Assembly: GCA_900074885.1 (NCBI GenBank)
Contig: FJUW01000017.1
Coordinates: forward strand, 317,933-381,932
Direction of reading: 5' to 3'
From: Rhynchosporium graminicola
Lineage: Eukaryota > Ascomycota > Leotiomycetes > Helotiales > Ploettnerulaceae
Length of the DNA stretch: 64,000 nucleotides
The notes below the pieces were generated by a model, which saw only the letters and a program-made list of their open reading frames with translations, made no database searches and was not told the origin of the DNA. A program made the position numbers and the translations under genes. This document shows, piece by piece, positions 1 to 11,696 of this stretch. Position 1 is the first letter of the stretch. Each line of letters opens with the position of its first letter.

Positions 1-350
1 GGGGGGAGAGAAGAGGCATACGCTTGGACCTGTAGGAAGGGATCCTCTTCTTGGGTTGAGGACATCATGATTGCGGCTCTTTTTTTAGCCTGGTGTATGA
101 AATAGCTTATGCAGCTTAATACGTATAAATCCAAGCTTCTTTGTAGCCCCGATGGTTCTCCTAGGTAGTTTCCTAGTACTGACCTCTGCCTCTATCTCTC
201 AGTCCCCAACTCGTAATCTCTAAGCGGGCCCGGTGCACACTCCGTCCCAGAATCAAGATTACCAGCGCTCAGTGAAGTTCTGCCTGGAGACGGATGTGAT
301 GTGTATTTTGTGAGACCTTAGCTTTGGGGACGGGATTGTGGAGGGATTTG

Positions 351-380
351 ACAGGACAGGACAGGACAGGACAGGACAGG
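351..380. repeat. Microsatellite, ACAGG x6
   Basis: Six perfect tandem copies of the pentamer ACAGG. It lies in non-coding DNA. Confidence 0.95.
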
Positions 381-560
381 GCAGGCGCGCGGGTGGTATG
401 CAGGCCAGGGATGCCTTCCTTTGCCTCGTGGTGTCTCGTTGTTGGCAGGCCGCAGGTACGTGTGCTAGGTGGGATGGCTGGGATTGCTGGATGTGATTGC
501 TGGATGTGAAGTTACAGCTTGTGTATCGCGAATAGGAATCGATTTGTGGGCCAAGGTAGA

Positions 561-588
561 TTGCTTGCTTGCTTGCTTGCTTGCTTGC
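561..588. repeat. Microsatellite, TTGC x7
   Basis: Seven perfect tandem copies of TTGC, followed by two decayed copies (CTGC-like). Confidence 0.95.
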
Positions 589-1255
589 CTGCCTACACGC
601 ACGAAAGGAGGCGCTCGGAGAAATGCGTTGGAGTGGGTTGGAATGGATTGGATTGGGCTGGAGCTCTTGTCACTATTTCGATCGTGTTACTGGTAACACT
701 CCGAAGCCGTATGCTGGCTGGGTGGCCAACCGTCGATGCACTATCGCGGAGAAGAACTGTTTGCATGGGATTCGTTAGCCGGAGGCTGCCTGTTGTGCTA
801 CCTGGAATGACTGACCGATGTTGCGTGTATGGATGGACTTGTTGTCCTGTCCTGTCGCATTTGACGAGTCGTTACAGACGAGGCTGCCTGCTGCAGGGCT
901 GAGAATCCCGGATGGTGGGGAGTTGCAAATCAGCAGTACGTACCAGTATAAGTATAAGTAAGTACCTGCCTAGCAAGAGGAGTGAGTGTAAGTTGCTGTT
1001 TGTGGAGAGAAGGAAGCTGTTTCGCTAACGTGTTATCATTCGGAAGCAAATAGACTTCACTTGCCGAGTATTTAAAGTGAATGAGGGAGGTCTAAATAGA
1101 ACTTTATCTTACTGTACCTTATATTAATTAGTACCTACCTACCTCTAGCTTTAGGTAAATCAAAATGCCATGTCTTGGCAGTCTTTGAGCCACTTTATCA
1201 CAGCAACACAACATATAAACTCCCGGAGTCCAGTACCCCATCCCTTCATTTGATG

Positions 1256-1270
1256 TGACGTGACGTGACA
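1256..1270 (+). promoter_or_regulatory. Three tandem TGACG/TGACA pentamers (CRE/bZIP-like half-sites)
   Basis: TGACG, TGACG and TGACA are directly abutted, giving two overlapping TGACGTGA cores. TGACG is a known half-site of CREB/ATF-type bZIP factors. No gene starts nearby (the first ATG of a recognised gene is 1250 bp downstream), so this may be chance within a repeat-rich region. Confidence 0.25.
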
Positions 1271-1301
1271 TGATAATGTGATGTGATATGGTCGTCTTGT
1301 G

Positions 1302-1324
1302 TATATATATATATATATATATAT
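1302..1324. repeat. Dinucleotide repeat (TA)n
   Basis: About 11.5 uninterrupted TA units. Confidence 0.95.
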
Positions 1325-2519
1325 GTACAATCTTTCCCGGGGCGCAGTATATGACTACCTAGCAAAGTTGCAGCCGGTTACTAATTCCAGTTAGCTCTAA
1401 CAGTTAGCATTTAGTATTTAGCATGTTCTTCGTTGGCAGTTCATTGGCACTTTCCACTTTCTCTCTGGTGGTTCAGCTCATTAGGTAGGTAGGTTGATGT
1501 TAAACTGCGGTAGGTACCTAGATACCTGACGTGGTAGTCTGGTCTGGTACTACTAAGTATAATGTACCTTTAAGTTACCAGCACTGCATAGCTGCCGCGC
1601 TTGCCACCTGCAAGGCTCCAACTCTAGGTCTACCGGCAGGAAGTCTAGGTGGACCGGTGATTGTGGTAGATGGTAGGTAGGTCGGTAGCTACCTAGGTAG
1701 CTAGGTGGACTAAGCTTAATTCGATTTCCATAACCTACTCATGGCTGGCATTGCAGCTGTACCTACCTACCTACCTAGTCACTTATCTACCTACCTAGTT
1801 CTTGTCAGCGACCTGTCATCGTAGGAAACTACCTGCCTACCTAGTCAGCCGGACTCCTATTCCGCACCTAGGTAGGCTCTAGCCTCTAGCTCTAGCTCTT
1901 AGACCTGAGGACATCGGCAAGGCAGAACCCACTAGGTCGTATCTTCCGTTGCTTTTTCTTGGTCTTTTTTCTCTCCCTCTAATGCTTGAAATTGTTTGTC
2001 TTACTTTCATCCTTATATTCGTACTCATATGAACTCATCCATCACTTACTTGAAGGATATACTTGCATCGTCATCTGCATCACTTTGTACATCACTATCA
2101 CGCCTGCTTACCTACCTTACCTGTTTCTTTCACCGACTCCCCGTCCAGAGATCGACCCAGTTCCAGGTCCGCAGCTTGAGTCACGGAATCACTGAGTCAC
2201 CGACCATCCTTTGCGGCACACAAACGGCCGTTACTGCAGTGTTAAGCAAACGGATTGGTTAATTAACCTATCACACTTCTTTCATTCGCTGTGACGAGTT
2301 TCGTTCGAAACAAGGTTTTTTACCGCCGAAGCGGCTCACAGTCTATCATAAATAGATAGATATATCTAGCGATCCCTTGAGTATTTTCAAAAGTCGAGCG
2401 ACTTGCTGTTGTTCTTTCCCGAAAGAAGATTCGTCTTGTTCGAAAGAGTTCTGGTCATTCTCGGCAAGCAAGCCTTTATAAGCTTGGCTAGTACAACATC
2501 CACCTGAGAAGCCGAAAGC

Positions 2520-4675
2520 ATGAATCCAAAATCGTCTTTGCAGTCGCTCATCGAGTCTGCGTTTCCTCAAAATGACGGGAATTCTACCTCAGACTCAGCC
2601 GTCGGCTTTAGTCCAACTACCATCCTAGAAACGTTTGTCCCAGGCTATGGCCCCATACACAAATTCCTTCTTGTCTCATTCGGCCTCGATGTCACAGTCC
2701 TGGTATCATTAGGAGTTGCTCTCTACATCGGCGCCAAGATCTTCCATTCGGTCAGATCGGCCTTCTACTCAATTGTCGCCACATACTACATGTCCGATGT
2801 CACAGTAAGCAATGAAGACGACATCCACACTCACGTGCTGCAATTCCTCGCACACAAATACGAGACTGTCTCCTCGCGACACCTCAAAGCCGAGACATCT
2901 CGTAGAAGTGCATGGCAATTCGACAATGAGGAAGCCGAGAAAGAAGAGAATGCCATCGATGCCAACGGCCAGCGGAAATGGCTGAATTTCTCTAACCAAG
3001 CCGCAAAGACCAAACCTTTATTCACTCCAGCCATGGGCTTTCACGAGTTCTGGCACAACGGAACATACTTCCTCTTGCGACGCAAAGAGGTTCCAGTATT
3101 CAGCGAAGGCGGTGGAGGCAACGGGACCGCGATCAAAGACAAGGAATCCCTTACTCTGACATGTTATGGGAGATCGACGGAGCCGATCAAGAATCTACTC
3201 CATGACGCAAAAGTTCATTATCATGTCGGTCACAATGCCAAGACTATCATTAAACGGCCTTCTCCGAAAGATATGCGGAGATATGGAGGTCCGCGCTGGA
3301 GGGAGGTCGCTGAACGCCCTTGTCGACCAATGGAGACTGTAGTGTTGGACGAGCAGCGGAAGCTAGATGTCATGGATGATATCAATGAATATCTGAAACC
3401 GAGCACAGCGAGGTGGCATGCTAACAGAGGTATTCCATATAGACGTGGATACCTGTTCTATGGACCTCCGGGCACGGGCAAAACGTTTGTCTCTCCCTTC
3501 TCCCGCCTTACGACAAAGAACACGTTTACCCGTACTAACAAAATTCCCATCTAGCTCTTTGACATTCGCCCTAGCCGGCAAATTCGGACTGAACATTCAC
3601 GTCGTCTCCCTCCTTGACTCAACTCTAACAGAAGAGGAGCTTGGCATGCTTTTCACCAACTTACCCCCGCGATGTATCGTTTTGCTCGAAGACATCGACA
3701 CCGCAGGTCTCATTCGAGCTCCCACCGAAGATGAAACCAAGTCAAGTGGAGAAAACGCAGACGAGAATGAATTGAACGTAGCAAATCTCGCTAAAGCTCT
3801 CGCCAAGAACAACCGGCTTTCTGACGAGGAGAAGAAGAAGGGTATTTCGCTGAGTGGATTGTTGAACATCATTGACGGTAAGCTCTTGTTTTTCTAGTCG
3901 GTTATAACCGACCCAGAAGGAAAAGAAAACATATGTATTGACATGTTTTTCCAGGTGTCGCATCCCACGAAGGCAGAGTCCTAGTAATGACGACCAACGC
4001 TCCCGAGAAACTCGACGATGCGCTCATCCGTCCTGGTAGAGTCGATTACCAAGTCGCGTTCGGCAGCGCCACTCAAACACAAATCAAAGAACTCTTTGAG
4101 AGAATGTATACTGATGATCACCCACGCGCAAAAGCTGTCATCTCCCCGCTTCCAACAATCACAACCACACCCACAGCCAGAGTACACGAGCCAGATCATA
4201 TTACCACGAAGCAATCAGTGCCTACTCCGCCTCCTACGCCGATTACTTCGCAGCCGCACCTGGAGGGGAATGCTGCCACAGCAAGCCAGCTCCTTGATTC
4301 GAGATCCCAGAACGAGAATGAGAAGCTGAAGGAAGAAAAGGAACCGATCAGCTCAAGCGAATTATCTTCCATCGCGACAGCGTTTGCTCGAAAGATACCG
4401 AACCAGCAGTTCAGTCCTGCCGAGATACAGGTAATTCTATCTTCCCCTTTGTCTTGTCATTTTTGGTTTCTCCTTTTACCAAACACCTTTTGATCACCTA
4501 ACATGGTTTTGCATGACCTGATTACTGATCCTGATGATAATAGGGATACCTACTGAAGCGTAAGTCGGATCCGAGGAGAGCTCTCAGGGAGATCAGTGCT
4601 TGGGTTGAAGACTTGGTTGAGCAGAAGAAGAAGGGAAGGAGCTGGAAGGTGGAGACTGAAGAAGGGGATATTTGA
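2520..4675 (+). CDS. BCS1-like AAA ATPase (mitochondrial chaperone family), 4 exons
   Basis: Exons are 2520-3484, 3555-3877, 3955-4430 and 4544-4675, giving 631 residues. A hydrophobic segment near residues 50-75 is followed by the BCS1_N-type region and then an AAA core. Walker A GPPGTGKT starts at residue 315, and the first intron splits its final Thr codon. Walker B is LLEDID at about residue 365. The NAPEKLDDALIRPGRVD stretch supplies sensor and arginine-finger regions. Bcs1 proper sits in the mitochondrial inner membrane and inserts the folded Rieske protein into complex III. This copy is longer than yeast Bcs1 (about 456 aa) because of an acidic/Lys-rich insert after Walker B and a Ser/Thr/Pro-rich insert near residues 470-530. 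That pattern is typical of the expanded fungal paralogues, so the substrate is unknown and I give no symbol. The start is the first ATG in the frame. Confidence 0.9.
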
Positions 4676-5400
4676 AATGAGTTGAGTTTGGTTTGTTCAC
4701 CGATGATTGACTGGGCTCGCTGGGGAGTGAGATGAGACGAGACTAGATTGAATACTTAGACTCGATTGGATATAACGAGATAAGTTGGTGACTTGGTGAA
4801 ATATTGTGACAAGATGTGATGTAGCATAAGATGCAATGAACTCTCTCTGCAAAGACTTGGGATCACCGACATGATAGCCATTCGATGTTTTGTCAAACGC
4901 AGAAAAGCATTTCGGGAGAGATAAATACCCAGGTTACTTGAGTTTTTTTTTTATCGGTTGCACTACTATTTACTTCTCTCTCTTCGCTGATTTTCAAGGC
5001 GGACCGCGTGGGACATTTACTGGGGCGGGGCAAAATGAAAATGGTAGCTGGGTAGGTAGCTTGTTCTTGACGCTTCTTTGCTCGTTAGCGAGGAATTGAA
5101 TTGAGGCTAGGAGGTATGCATCGATGGAGTTGCAGATCATTTATCCAAAGGAGCACGAGAACTACAACCGGAACGCCGGTTCATTTTTTCCTGTTTCTCA
5201 ATTCTCAAAAGAAAAAAAAAGAAAGAAGAAAAGGGAAATTGTGCACTCGAGTCATCGCATCTCGGCTCGTTCTTCCCATATATATTTTTCCCATCACTAT
5301 ATACAATCTCCCTCCTTCTTGCCCTTGAACACCAAGATATATATACCAGAAATGTTCGCGCGTCCTTTTGGTTGATTTCATCCATCAGAGATTCCAGGCC
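4676..5400. other. Intergenic spacer between convergent genes
   Basis: This holds the 3' flanks of the BCS1-like (+) and GH3 (-) genes. I see no coding signal. It contains a short purine run near 5208-5240 and CT-rich stretches. Confidence 0.6.
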
Positions 5401-5452
5401 CTACCTACCTACCTACCTTACCCATTCCTCATTCATTCATCCATTCATTCAT
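5401..5452. repeat. CTAC and CATT microsatellites abutting the GH3 stop codon
   Basis: Four CTAC units are followed by many CATT/CATC units. The tract ends directly at the GH3 stop codon (5453-5455 on the minus strand), so it would be transcribed in that gene's 3' UTR. Confidence 0.9.
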
Positions 5453-8400
5453 TCACTCCTCACCAACAACCTCCCCATCACAATCCCTCTGCGTCAACCC
5501 ATTCAAGGTGCCCACCAGCCTCAAATCCCTCGAACTAGCCCCGACCGACACCGTAAACGCGCCCGTGGGTAACACCCACTTCTTGGCCGCCGAATCCCAG
5601 TAACTCAAATCCTTCCTGCGCAGCGGGAAACTGACCTTCACACTCCCGCCCACCTCGAGGAAGTTCTTCGTGAAGCCGCGGAGCTGTCGCAGCGGACTAG
5701 CTGGTGCGGAGGCTGGGAGCCCGATGTAGAGCTGTGCGACTTCGGCGCCGGCGACGGTGCCGTTGTTGGTTATTACCGTCGTGACGGTCGCGAGGATGTC
5801 GTAGAGTCCCTTGGGACCGCCGGGTGCCGGGGTGGTGGTTAGTGGCGTGGTGGCGAGGGAGGAGATGCTCAGCGAGGAGTAGGCGAATGTTGTGTAGGAG
5901 AGGCCGTAGCCGAAGGGGTAGCGGGGCGTGATTCCCATCTTGTCGAATCTTCTGTAGTCGATGTACTGAGCGATGGGGGGTTAGTGGGTGGACGGAAACC
6001 GAATAAGAAAGGGGTTTTGCGAAGAGGAAGATGGACATGTCTCAATAGAAACTTGAGCTTGAGAAATTGGGAAAAGTGAAGAGAAGACAGTATTACGTAC
6101 CAAACCCTCTGGATAATTATCATCACCACTTCCCCCAATAACCGATGTTCCATAATCGCTCGCCTGGCTCGCAATCGTGTACGGCAACTTCCCCGACGGC
6201 GAAGTCACGCCGTAGAGGATATCCACGAGTGCGTTTCCGGATTCCTGACCCGGGATACCGGCCCATACTACGGCTACGACGTTTGGAGACGCGAGAATCG
6301 ATTCGAGGATCAACGGACCGACGGAGTGGATTACGACGATGGTCTTTTTGTTGACGGCTGCTACGGCTGCGACGAGCGCGTTGCCGCCGTGCCAGGGGTC
6401 GAGGTTGATTCGGTCGCCTGCGTTGCCTTCGACCTGTTGTGAATGATGGTGGTTAGTATAATAGAGACTTTCATCCCTGGTGTTGGGGTGTGGAATTGAG
6501 TTTTTCTGTTTTGAGGAAATAGGGGAGGAGAGGGGAAATGGAAGCGGAGGGCACGAACGGTGATATATCCTTCTCCGGCATCAGAGTTGATGAATACCAA
6601 AGCTGTGGCAGCGGCACTAGCTGCTGATGCTCCGGATGAAGGCGTGTCATTTGGCGATGAGGTGACTGTTGTGCCGTCCTTGGCAGCTTGAGCTTTGATG
6701 GCGTCGAGTGGCGAGACGAGGTACTGCAACAGTCAGCACAGTAAAATCACCTATTATTTACCTCGCTTAGCACAAGGAGGATCAACATACAGGGAAATCA
6801 GCAGTGCCAGATCCCCAACCCCTACGACCCATTAGCAAGATTTTCACACGGTGATTTCTTGAATGAGCGAGTAGAGACTCACATAGCCAAAGTGCCCTCG
6901 TTACATCCCCGATCCACACAAGCATTCGCGCCCCTCGGGTTGACAATCGAATCTAGACCCACAACCGCAAGACTAGCCGGTTTCTTCAATGGCAACGCAT
7001 TGCCTACATTCTTCAGCAATACGATTCCATCTCTGGCAATCTTCCGCGCAAGAGTCTTGTGATCTCCCTGCACATTCGGTCCGCCCTTTCCACCGTTCCA
7101 GGACGTCCAGCCGGTGACGGATGGGTAGTTGGTGTCTTGACCAACCAGATACCAGGAGGCGAGAATGCGTGTGATCATGTCGTCGAGGCGAGAGAGAGGA
7201 ACTTGATTGTTAGCGATGGCGCTGGTGAGAGCGGCACCCCAGAGGAACTTGTTGTCGCCAAAGTTGTCGCCGGGCATAGACATGTCCTAGTCATGTCAAT
7301 ATCAAGCTTTTCTAGGATATATAGGTGAGGAAGCTCACCATTCCTGCGAGGGCACTGCCGACTGTGGTGTGTTGGGCATTCCAATCTAGATTGTATATGT
7401 CAGTATTTCTTGTCGTGGCTGGGCTGCAGATCTCGCAAGGAGAATTTACCGCTAACGACATAACCCTGGAAATCCAGTTCGTCCTTTAGTAAGTCTGTGA
7501 GTAGATGCTTGCTCTCACAAGCCCATACGGTGTCCAGCTTGTTATACGAGCACATGATGGAAGAAACATTGGCTCTGACGGCTTCGGCGAACGGCCACAT
7601 ATAAAGCTGTGTGGTCTTAGCAAGGGTAATCTGAGCGGCGGCCGTCAATTAAAATTTACCTCGTGTACGGTACGATCATCAATGTTGGAGCTCGCCGATT
7701 CTCGGTTATGCTCTTGCTCGTTACCGACTACCAAAACTTTAGACTCGTAAGTGGGTAAGGATGTGTCGAAACAAGACTTACGGAAATGCTTTGCACATGC
7801 TTGCACTCCAGCAGCTTGCATACCATTGATCGACTATTCCACTGTCAGCATATTTGTCACACGAACCAGAAAGGGAGTCAACATACATTCGCCACGGCAA
7901 CACCAGAAAGATACTGATCAACCGAGAACCCTTCCCAGCCACGACCTCCCTATATGGTATCAGCCCTTATTAGATTACAATACCGGAGGTTCATTCATAC
8001 CGTAGGAATCTTCCCTAGAGGCCCAGCAACAGGACCAAGCTGGACATGGATACCTAAAGCTTTGGCTTCGGCTCCTGTATCATAGTCAGTGATTATTATT
8101 CTTGCGAATATTTGTGGATTGAAAACCTACCAAGAGCATTTCCAAAAGCGTAGAAGAGTCCAGTGTCCCAAGTAGAGCCTGTCGTGATACCAGCCGGGAA
8201 AGCAGTCACCTGCTGGGCGTATCTCACACTACACGAACACACAAGTTCATCAGCAAAACCATCCACTCAAATCTCTTTTTCCCAACTCCCACATATCAAA
8301 TCGTCCCCAACCCTCCATGAACGATTCCGTCCGTATCCCTTCCCACCTCTCAGACTCCTCTCAAATCCCACACCAAAAAATCTAAGCGAGAGTCCCCCCC

Positions 8401-8656
8401 CCCAAAAATTAACGTACCCCAAAGGACCATCCTGCAAACACAATTCCGGGAACCCGATCGCCGCTACAGCAGCCACGTTTCCCACACATGGACCTTTCTG
8501 CCATCCCTTTCCAGTGACCATGGAGACTTTATTCGCGGTTGACAGTTTTGCCAGGGCCACTTTGGCTTTCGCGTAAGCAGCGGCCCAGTCGCCATCGCCT
8601 GGAGCGGCGGTGACTGAGAGGGCTAATGCCAGGAAGGAGAAGTGGTTGAGCTTCAT
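5453..8656 (-). CDS. Secreted GH3 beta-glucosidase, 13 exons
   Basis: Exons in transcript order are 8656-8418, 8228-8131, 8074-8001, 7949-7887, 7833-7782, 7727-7660, 7606-7450, 7385-7339, 7286-6883, 6821-6791, 6723-6559, 6433-6101 and 5965-5453. They join in frame to 747 residues. A signal peptide (MKLNHFSFLALALSVTAA) is followed by the GH3 N-terminal barrel with LGPVAGPLG, the KHF..NEQEHNR stretch and the SDW motif, whose Asp251 is the expected nucleophile, then GMDMSMPGD. The second GH3 domain (GWGSGTADFP, EGNAGDR) and a C-terminal fibronectin-III-like domain (YPFGYGLSYT) follow. Family enzymes release glucose from cellobiose and other beta-glucosides outside the cell. The gene is very intron-rich for a fungal GH3, with one 31-nt exon. 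It lies convergent with the BCS1-like gene. Substrate preference cannot be read from sequence. Confidence 0.93.
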
Positions 8657-9435
8657 ATTGGCAACGAGGATATGGGTGGAAGAAGGACGGGGAGTGAGGA
8701 AAGAGGAAGAGAGAGAGAGAGAGAGAAAGGGAATGGGACTGAGGTATAGCTAGATAGATAATTAATTAAATCACTTACTTGCCTACTCACTTACATGCGG
8801 TACGGTACGGTCCTCCGGTAGTGTCAGTAATTAATCTGGATCGCAGTACAACGTGCCGGTATGCAGGGCGGCAGCTATTTCACCCGTATCACGCCTTCGC
8901 ATCTACATGCTCCATCTTCTTCTAGATATCCTTGGGGGAACCACCTTGGCCGCCCACATACATGAATGAATGAATGCAAAGAGTTATAATCCTCCAATGA
9001 CGAGTGAGAGGGATCTCGATCAGCATCGGTCGGCTGATCACCGGATCCGGCTGGCGGAAGTCGATGCGCACAGCGGAAGGGAGGGTTGGCCACGAGATTG
9101 GAAAATTTACTTAGAGAGATTGAGGCTTGGTGTGGATACATTCATTCATATGTGTACCCCGCGATCGTTTGGTGTTGATTAACGGGGTACATGAAAGGTG
9201 CGATTCGTGGTGTGGAGCGCTCGAATCGTGGTAGCGAGAATTCATGTTTATCCTAAATTAATCGGAAGGAAGCGGGCCGAACATCCAGCCGCTGAAGAAC
9301 AAGGGGGCCAAAATAATATACGATAAGTTTGCTTCGAGTCACTGTGGATGCATTTCGTCCAGTTCTGTCTACTCACTTGGCTGATAAGGTGGCGCGAGAA
9401 ACAGTTCACGATGTGCTTCTTAACATGTAATATTT
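8657..9435. other. Upstream region of the GH3 gene / 3' flank of the oxygenase gene
   Basis: No gene is seen. The GH3 leader side carries a GA/CT microsatellite (8709-8727), a TTAATTAA-like AT patch near 8760 and a CGGTA tandem near 8801-8811. Short GC boxes here could be carbon-catabolite repressor (CreA-type) sites, but I cannot support any one of them. Confidence 0.5.
8709..8727. repeat. GA dinucleotide repeat in the GH3 leader region
   Basis: About nine GA units, read as a CT tract on the GH3 sense strand some 55-75 bp before its ATG. Pyrimidine tracts near fungal transcription starts are common. Confidence 0.85.
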
Positions 9436-10935
9436 CTACGTATCAACGTCATAAAGAACATCAGTCCTTATGACATACTTCGCCGACGGTTTAGCTCCTT
9501 TCTGAACTCCTGTACCCTCATGTAGAAGACTTCCATCCGTCTCGCCATGAGGGAATAGTGCAATACTTCCTTGAATCGGCTTAACTGGGTAAGCGTTCAT
9601 GCTTCCTTCTCGTGCGCTGGGTAGGAAGAAGGAGGTCTCTCCAGCCTCGAATTCGTCGCTCAGGTAGATGAGAAACGTGAAGAGGGACGACTGCTTGGCT
9701 TCTGGTGGGGAGGAGTCGTAGATATATGCATCTGTCGTTGGGTTGATGCCAGAGGGAGGCCATGCACCGTCTAAGTTTTGTTAGCGAATGAGATTGGTGT
9801 TGGTCGGAGGAAGGGACTTGCCGATGTGAGCTCTATATTCCGCTCCAGGGATATAGCGATATACTCTGAATCTCCTGTTCAAGCCTCTCACTCTCTTTCC
9901 TCCTACATTTTGGGGTACAAATGGTAAGACTCTAGCCCATAGCTTATCAATAAAAGCATTATCTACTATCCAGTAGAAGTTATGCGCTAAAACACTGCTC
10001 TCCTCACCCTCTGCCCGGATTGGCGCATCAGGCGTAAAACCAATCAACTCCGCAGCACCAATAATTTGTTCGCATTCGCTCGGTGAAAGGATATCTTTCA
10101 GAAGATGTAGGTTTGGAACGATTGGATGTTTATGATGTGTCGATTTCGGTGAGTTCGAGGATAGGAGGATAGCATTGTCTTGCGAAGCATGCAAAATCGC
10201 AGGATGAAGATTCGCTGGTTTCCTCTGAAGACCTGGGATTGTCTCGATGATTCTGAATTGTGATTTGAGATTGGCGGGCAGGGAATTGAGAATGCTCTTG
10301 TCAAGAACACTTTCATAGACCTGTCTCCTCTCTCTGCCTTCCCTCAAATCCCACGCTTCTCTTGGAACAATAGGACCACCTCCAATGTTCCCATCAGATG
10401 AGTAGTCCGTTGGTCCAGTAAGTCGTAGAATGGCATCCAGCACCACCAATAGTTCTGTTTCTTTCTCCGCTCTCTCTTCACCAGCCATCTGTTCCGCCAA
10501 ACCACTAACAACATCCAGATCCCTCACCCACCTACACAGCGCGCCCAATTTCGGCGTCTGTCCCCTAATCCTCATTTCAGCCAACATGATCCGCGCCTCT
10601 CTATATCCTCCATCAGCCAGTGCACCACTAATCCGAGCTGTGAGGTTCGTGTCAACTGCTGAATTGAAGCCAGTGGTGCACGCATTGCGGAAGTCGTAGA
10701 CAGCAGTTCGGAGATCTTTACACGCTTTCGATTTTATCACACTGGGATTCTTGGCTAGTGTTGTGAGGGTATCAACTGCGAGTTCCAAATCGTCCTCGGT
10801 CAAGCCAACGCTCTGGATGGTTTTGGGTTCGAAGAGGCCTTTCTCAGGTGGAGGAGTGATTGTGGAAGTTTTCAATTTCTTTGATGGTCCTTCAGCTGTA
10901 TTTGCCTGCTTTCTTTTGCTCTTTGATTTGGTCAT
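9436..10935 (-). CDS. 2-oxoglutarate/Fe(II)-dependent oxygenase, prolyl-4-hydroxylase-like
   Basis: Exons 10935-9822 and 9770-9436 give 482 residues. The N-terminus is Lys-rich (KSKSKRKQ), suggesting a nuclear or nucleolar location. The C-terminal third is a double-stranded beta-helix dioxygenase domain. Its iron ligands are readable as His370 and Asp372 (AHIDG) and His455 (LLHEGTG), with Lys465 ten residues later as the likely 2-oxoglutarate anchor, the spacing used by prolyl 4-hydroxylases. Preceding motifs are SECEQIIGAAE and NFYWIVDN. The only intron starts with GC (GCAAGT) rather than GT and splits the Asp372 codon; if it is kept, the frame stops a few codons later and the second His is lost. 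Substrate is unknown, and the residues before about 250 match nothing I recognise. It is transcribed in the same direction as GH3, 780 bp upstream of it. Confidence 0.88.
9771..9821 (-). other. GC-AG intron
   Basis: This 51-nt intron has the 5' site GCAAGT and ends in TTAG. It is required to join the HxD motif and to restore the frame holding the rest of the dioxygenase domain. No GT at the junction gives the same product. Confidence 0.85.
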
Positions 10936-11696
10936 GGCCGGTAATAGATTGTAATAGCCAGCTCAGTTCGTGTGTGTTGAGTAATTGTGGCGAGCTTGGA
11001 GGGGAATTCCAGTACTTCGTCGCTGGAGTGGGAGGCGGTGAGAGGTTCTGCCTGTTCCCGCGATCTCCCAAACTCCACCTCGCTTCTCTTTCCCAGATCA
11101 AAACAGTTAAATTCCAACATCATGACTTCGCTTACTTGTTTCTAGTCTGTCGTCCTCATTTCGAGTAGATCGCCTAAGCTCTCTAATGTATCGATTTGAG
11201 TATTTGTAAGGCCATTTACAGCCATTTATCTGACACTTTGATCTTAATGCCTAAGCCCTTCCATCAACTTTATCATAGGCCAGGCTCAACCACGGCGCAG
11301 GGCTGAAATGACCTAGGTAATGGCAGTAACGTTCATGTATAGCTCGAACATACCCGGATGTGAAAATTGGGTAATATACGAACAGTGAGCATTATTGCAT
11401 CGTCCAATTGCCATGGCTGCTCTATGCTGCAAAACAGACATCCGTGCCTGATTTAACGTGGATGTTGTATTCAGATGTTGGGTTTCATTTTTGTTACTAT
11501 ACTTTATGTTCGTTTATCTTGCGTCCTCAGATTAGCTCCCGTAATCATGTTGAGATCAGCCGTATAACTTGGTGCAGCTTGTATAGGGTCGCAAATTCAG
11601 CCTCACGATATTTCTGTTGCTCGTGTCTCCTGGCTGTGCCTTTGGCTCTCTCAACATCATATCCGATTTCTCCCCGCCTGGCGAAGGGCGGTAGCC
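10936..11696. other. Intergenic region
   Basis: Upstream region of the 2OG oxygenase (-) and of the broken L-domain gene (+). I see no conserved coding frame. Confidence 0.55.

Larger units (their letters stand above)
1..2519. other. Gene-free, microsatellite-rich spacer
   Basis: No convincing coding region is visible: the short open frames are low-complexity and lack conserved motifs. The stretch holds several simple repeats listed separately, plus many scattered CTAC/GTAG tetranucleotides between about 1130 and 1880 on both strands. Its last few hundred bases are the upstream region of the BCS1-like gene. A non-coding RNA cannot be excluded from sequence alone. Confidence 0.6.
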
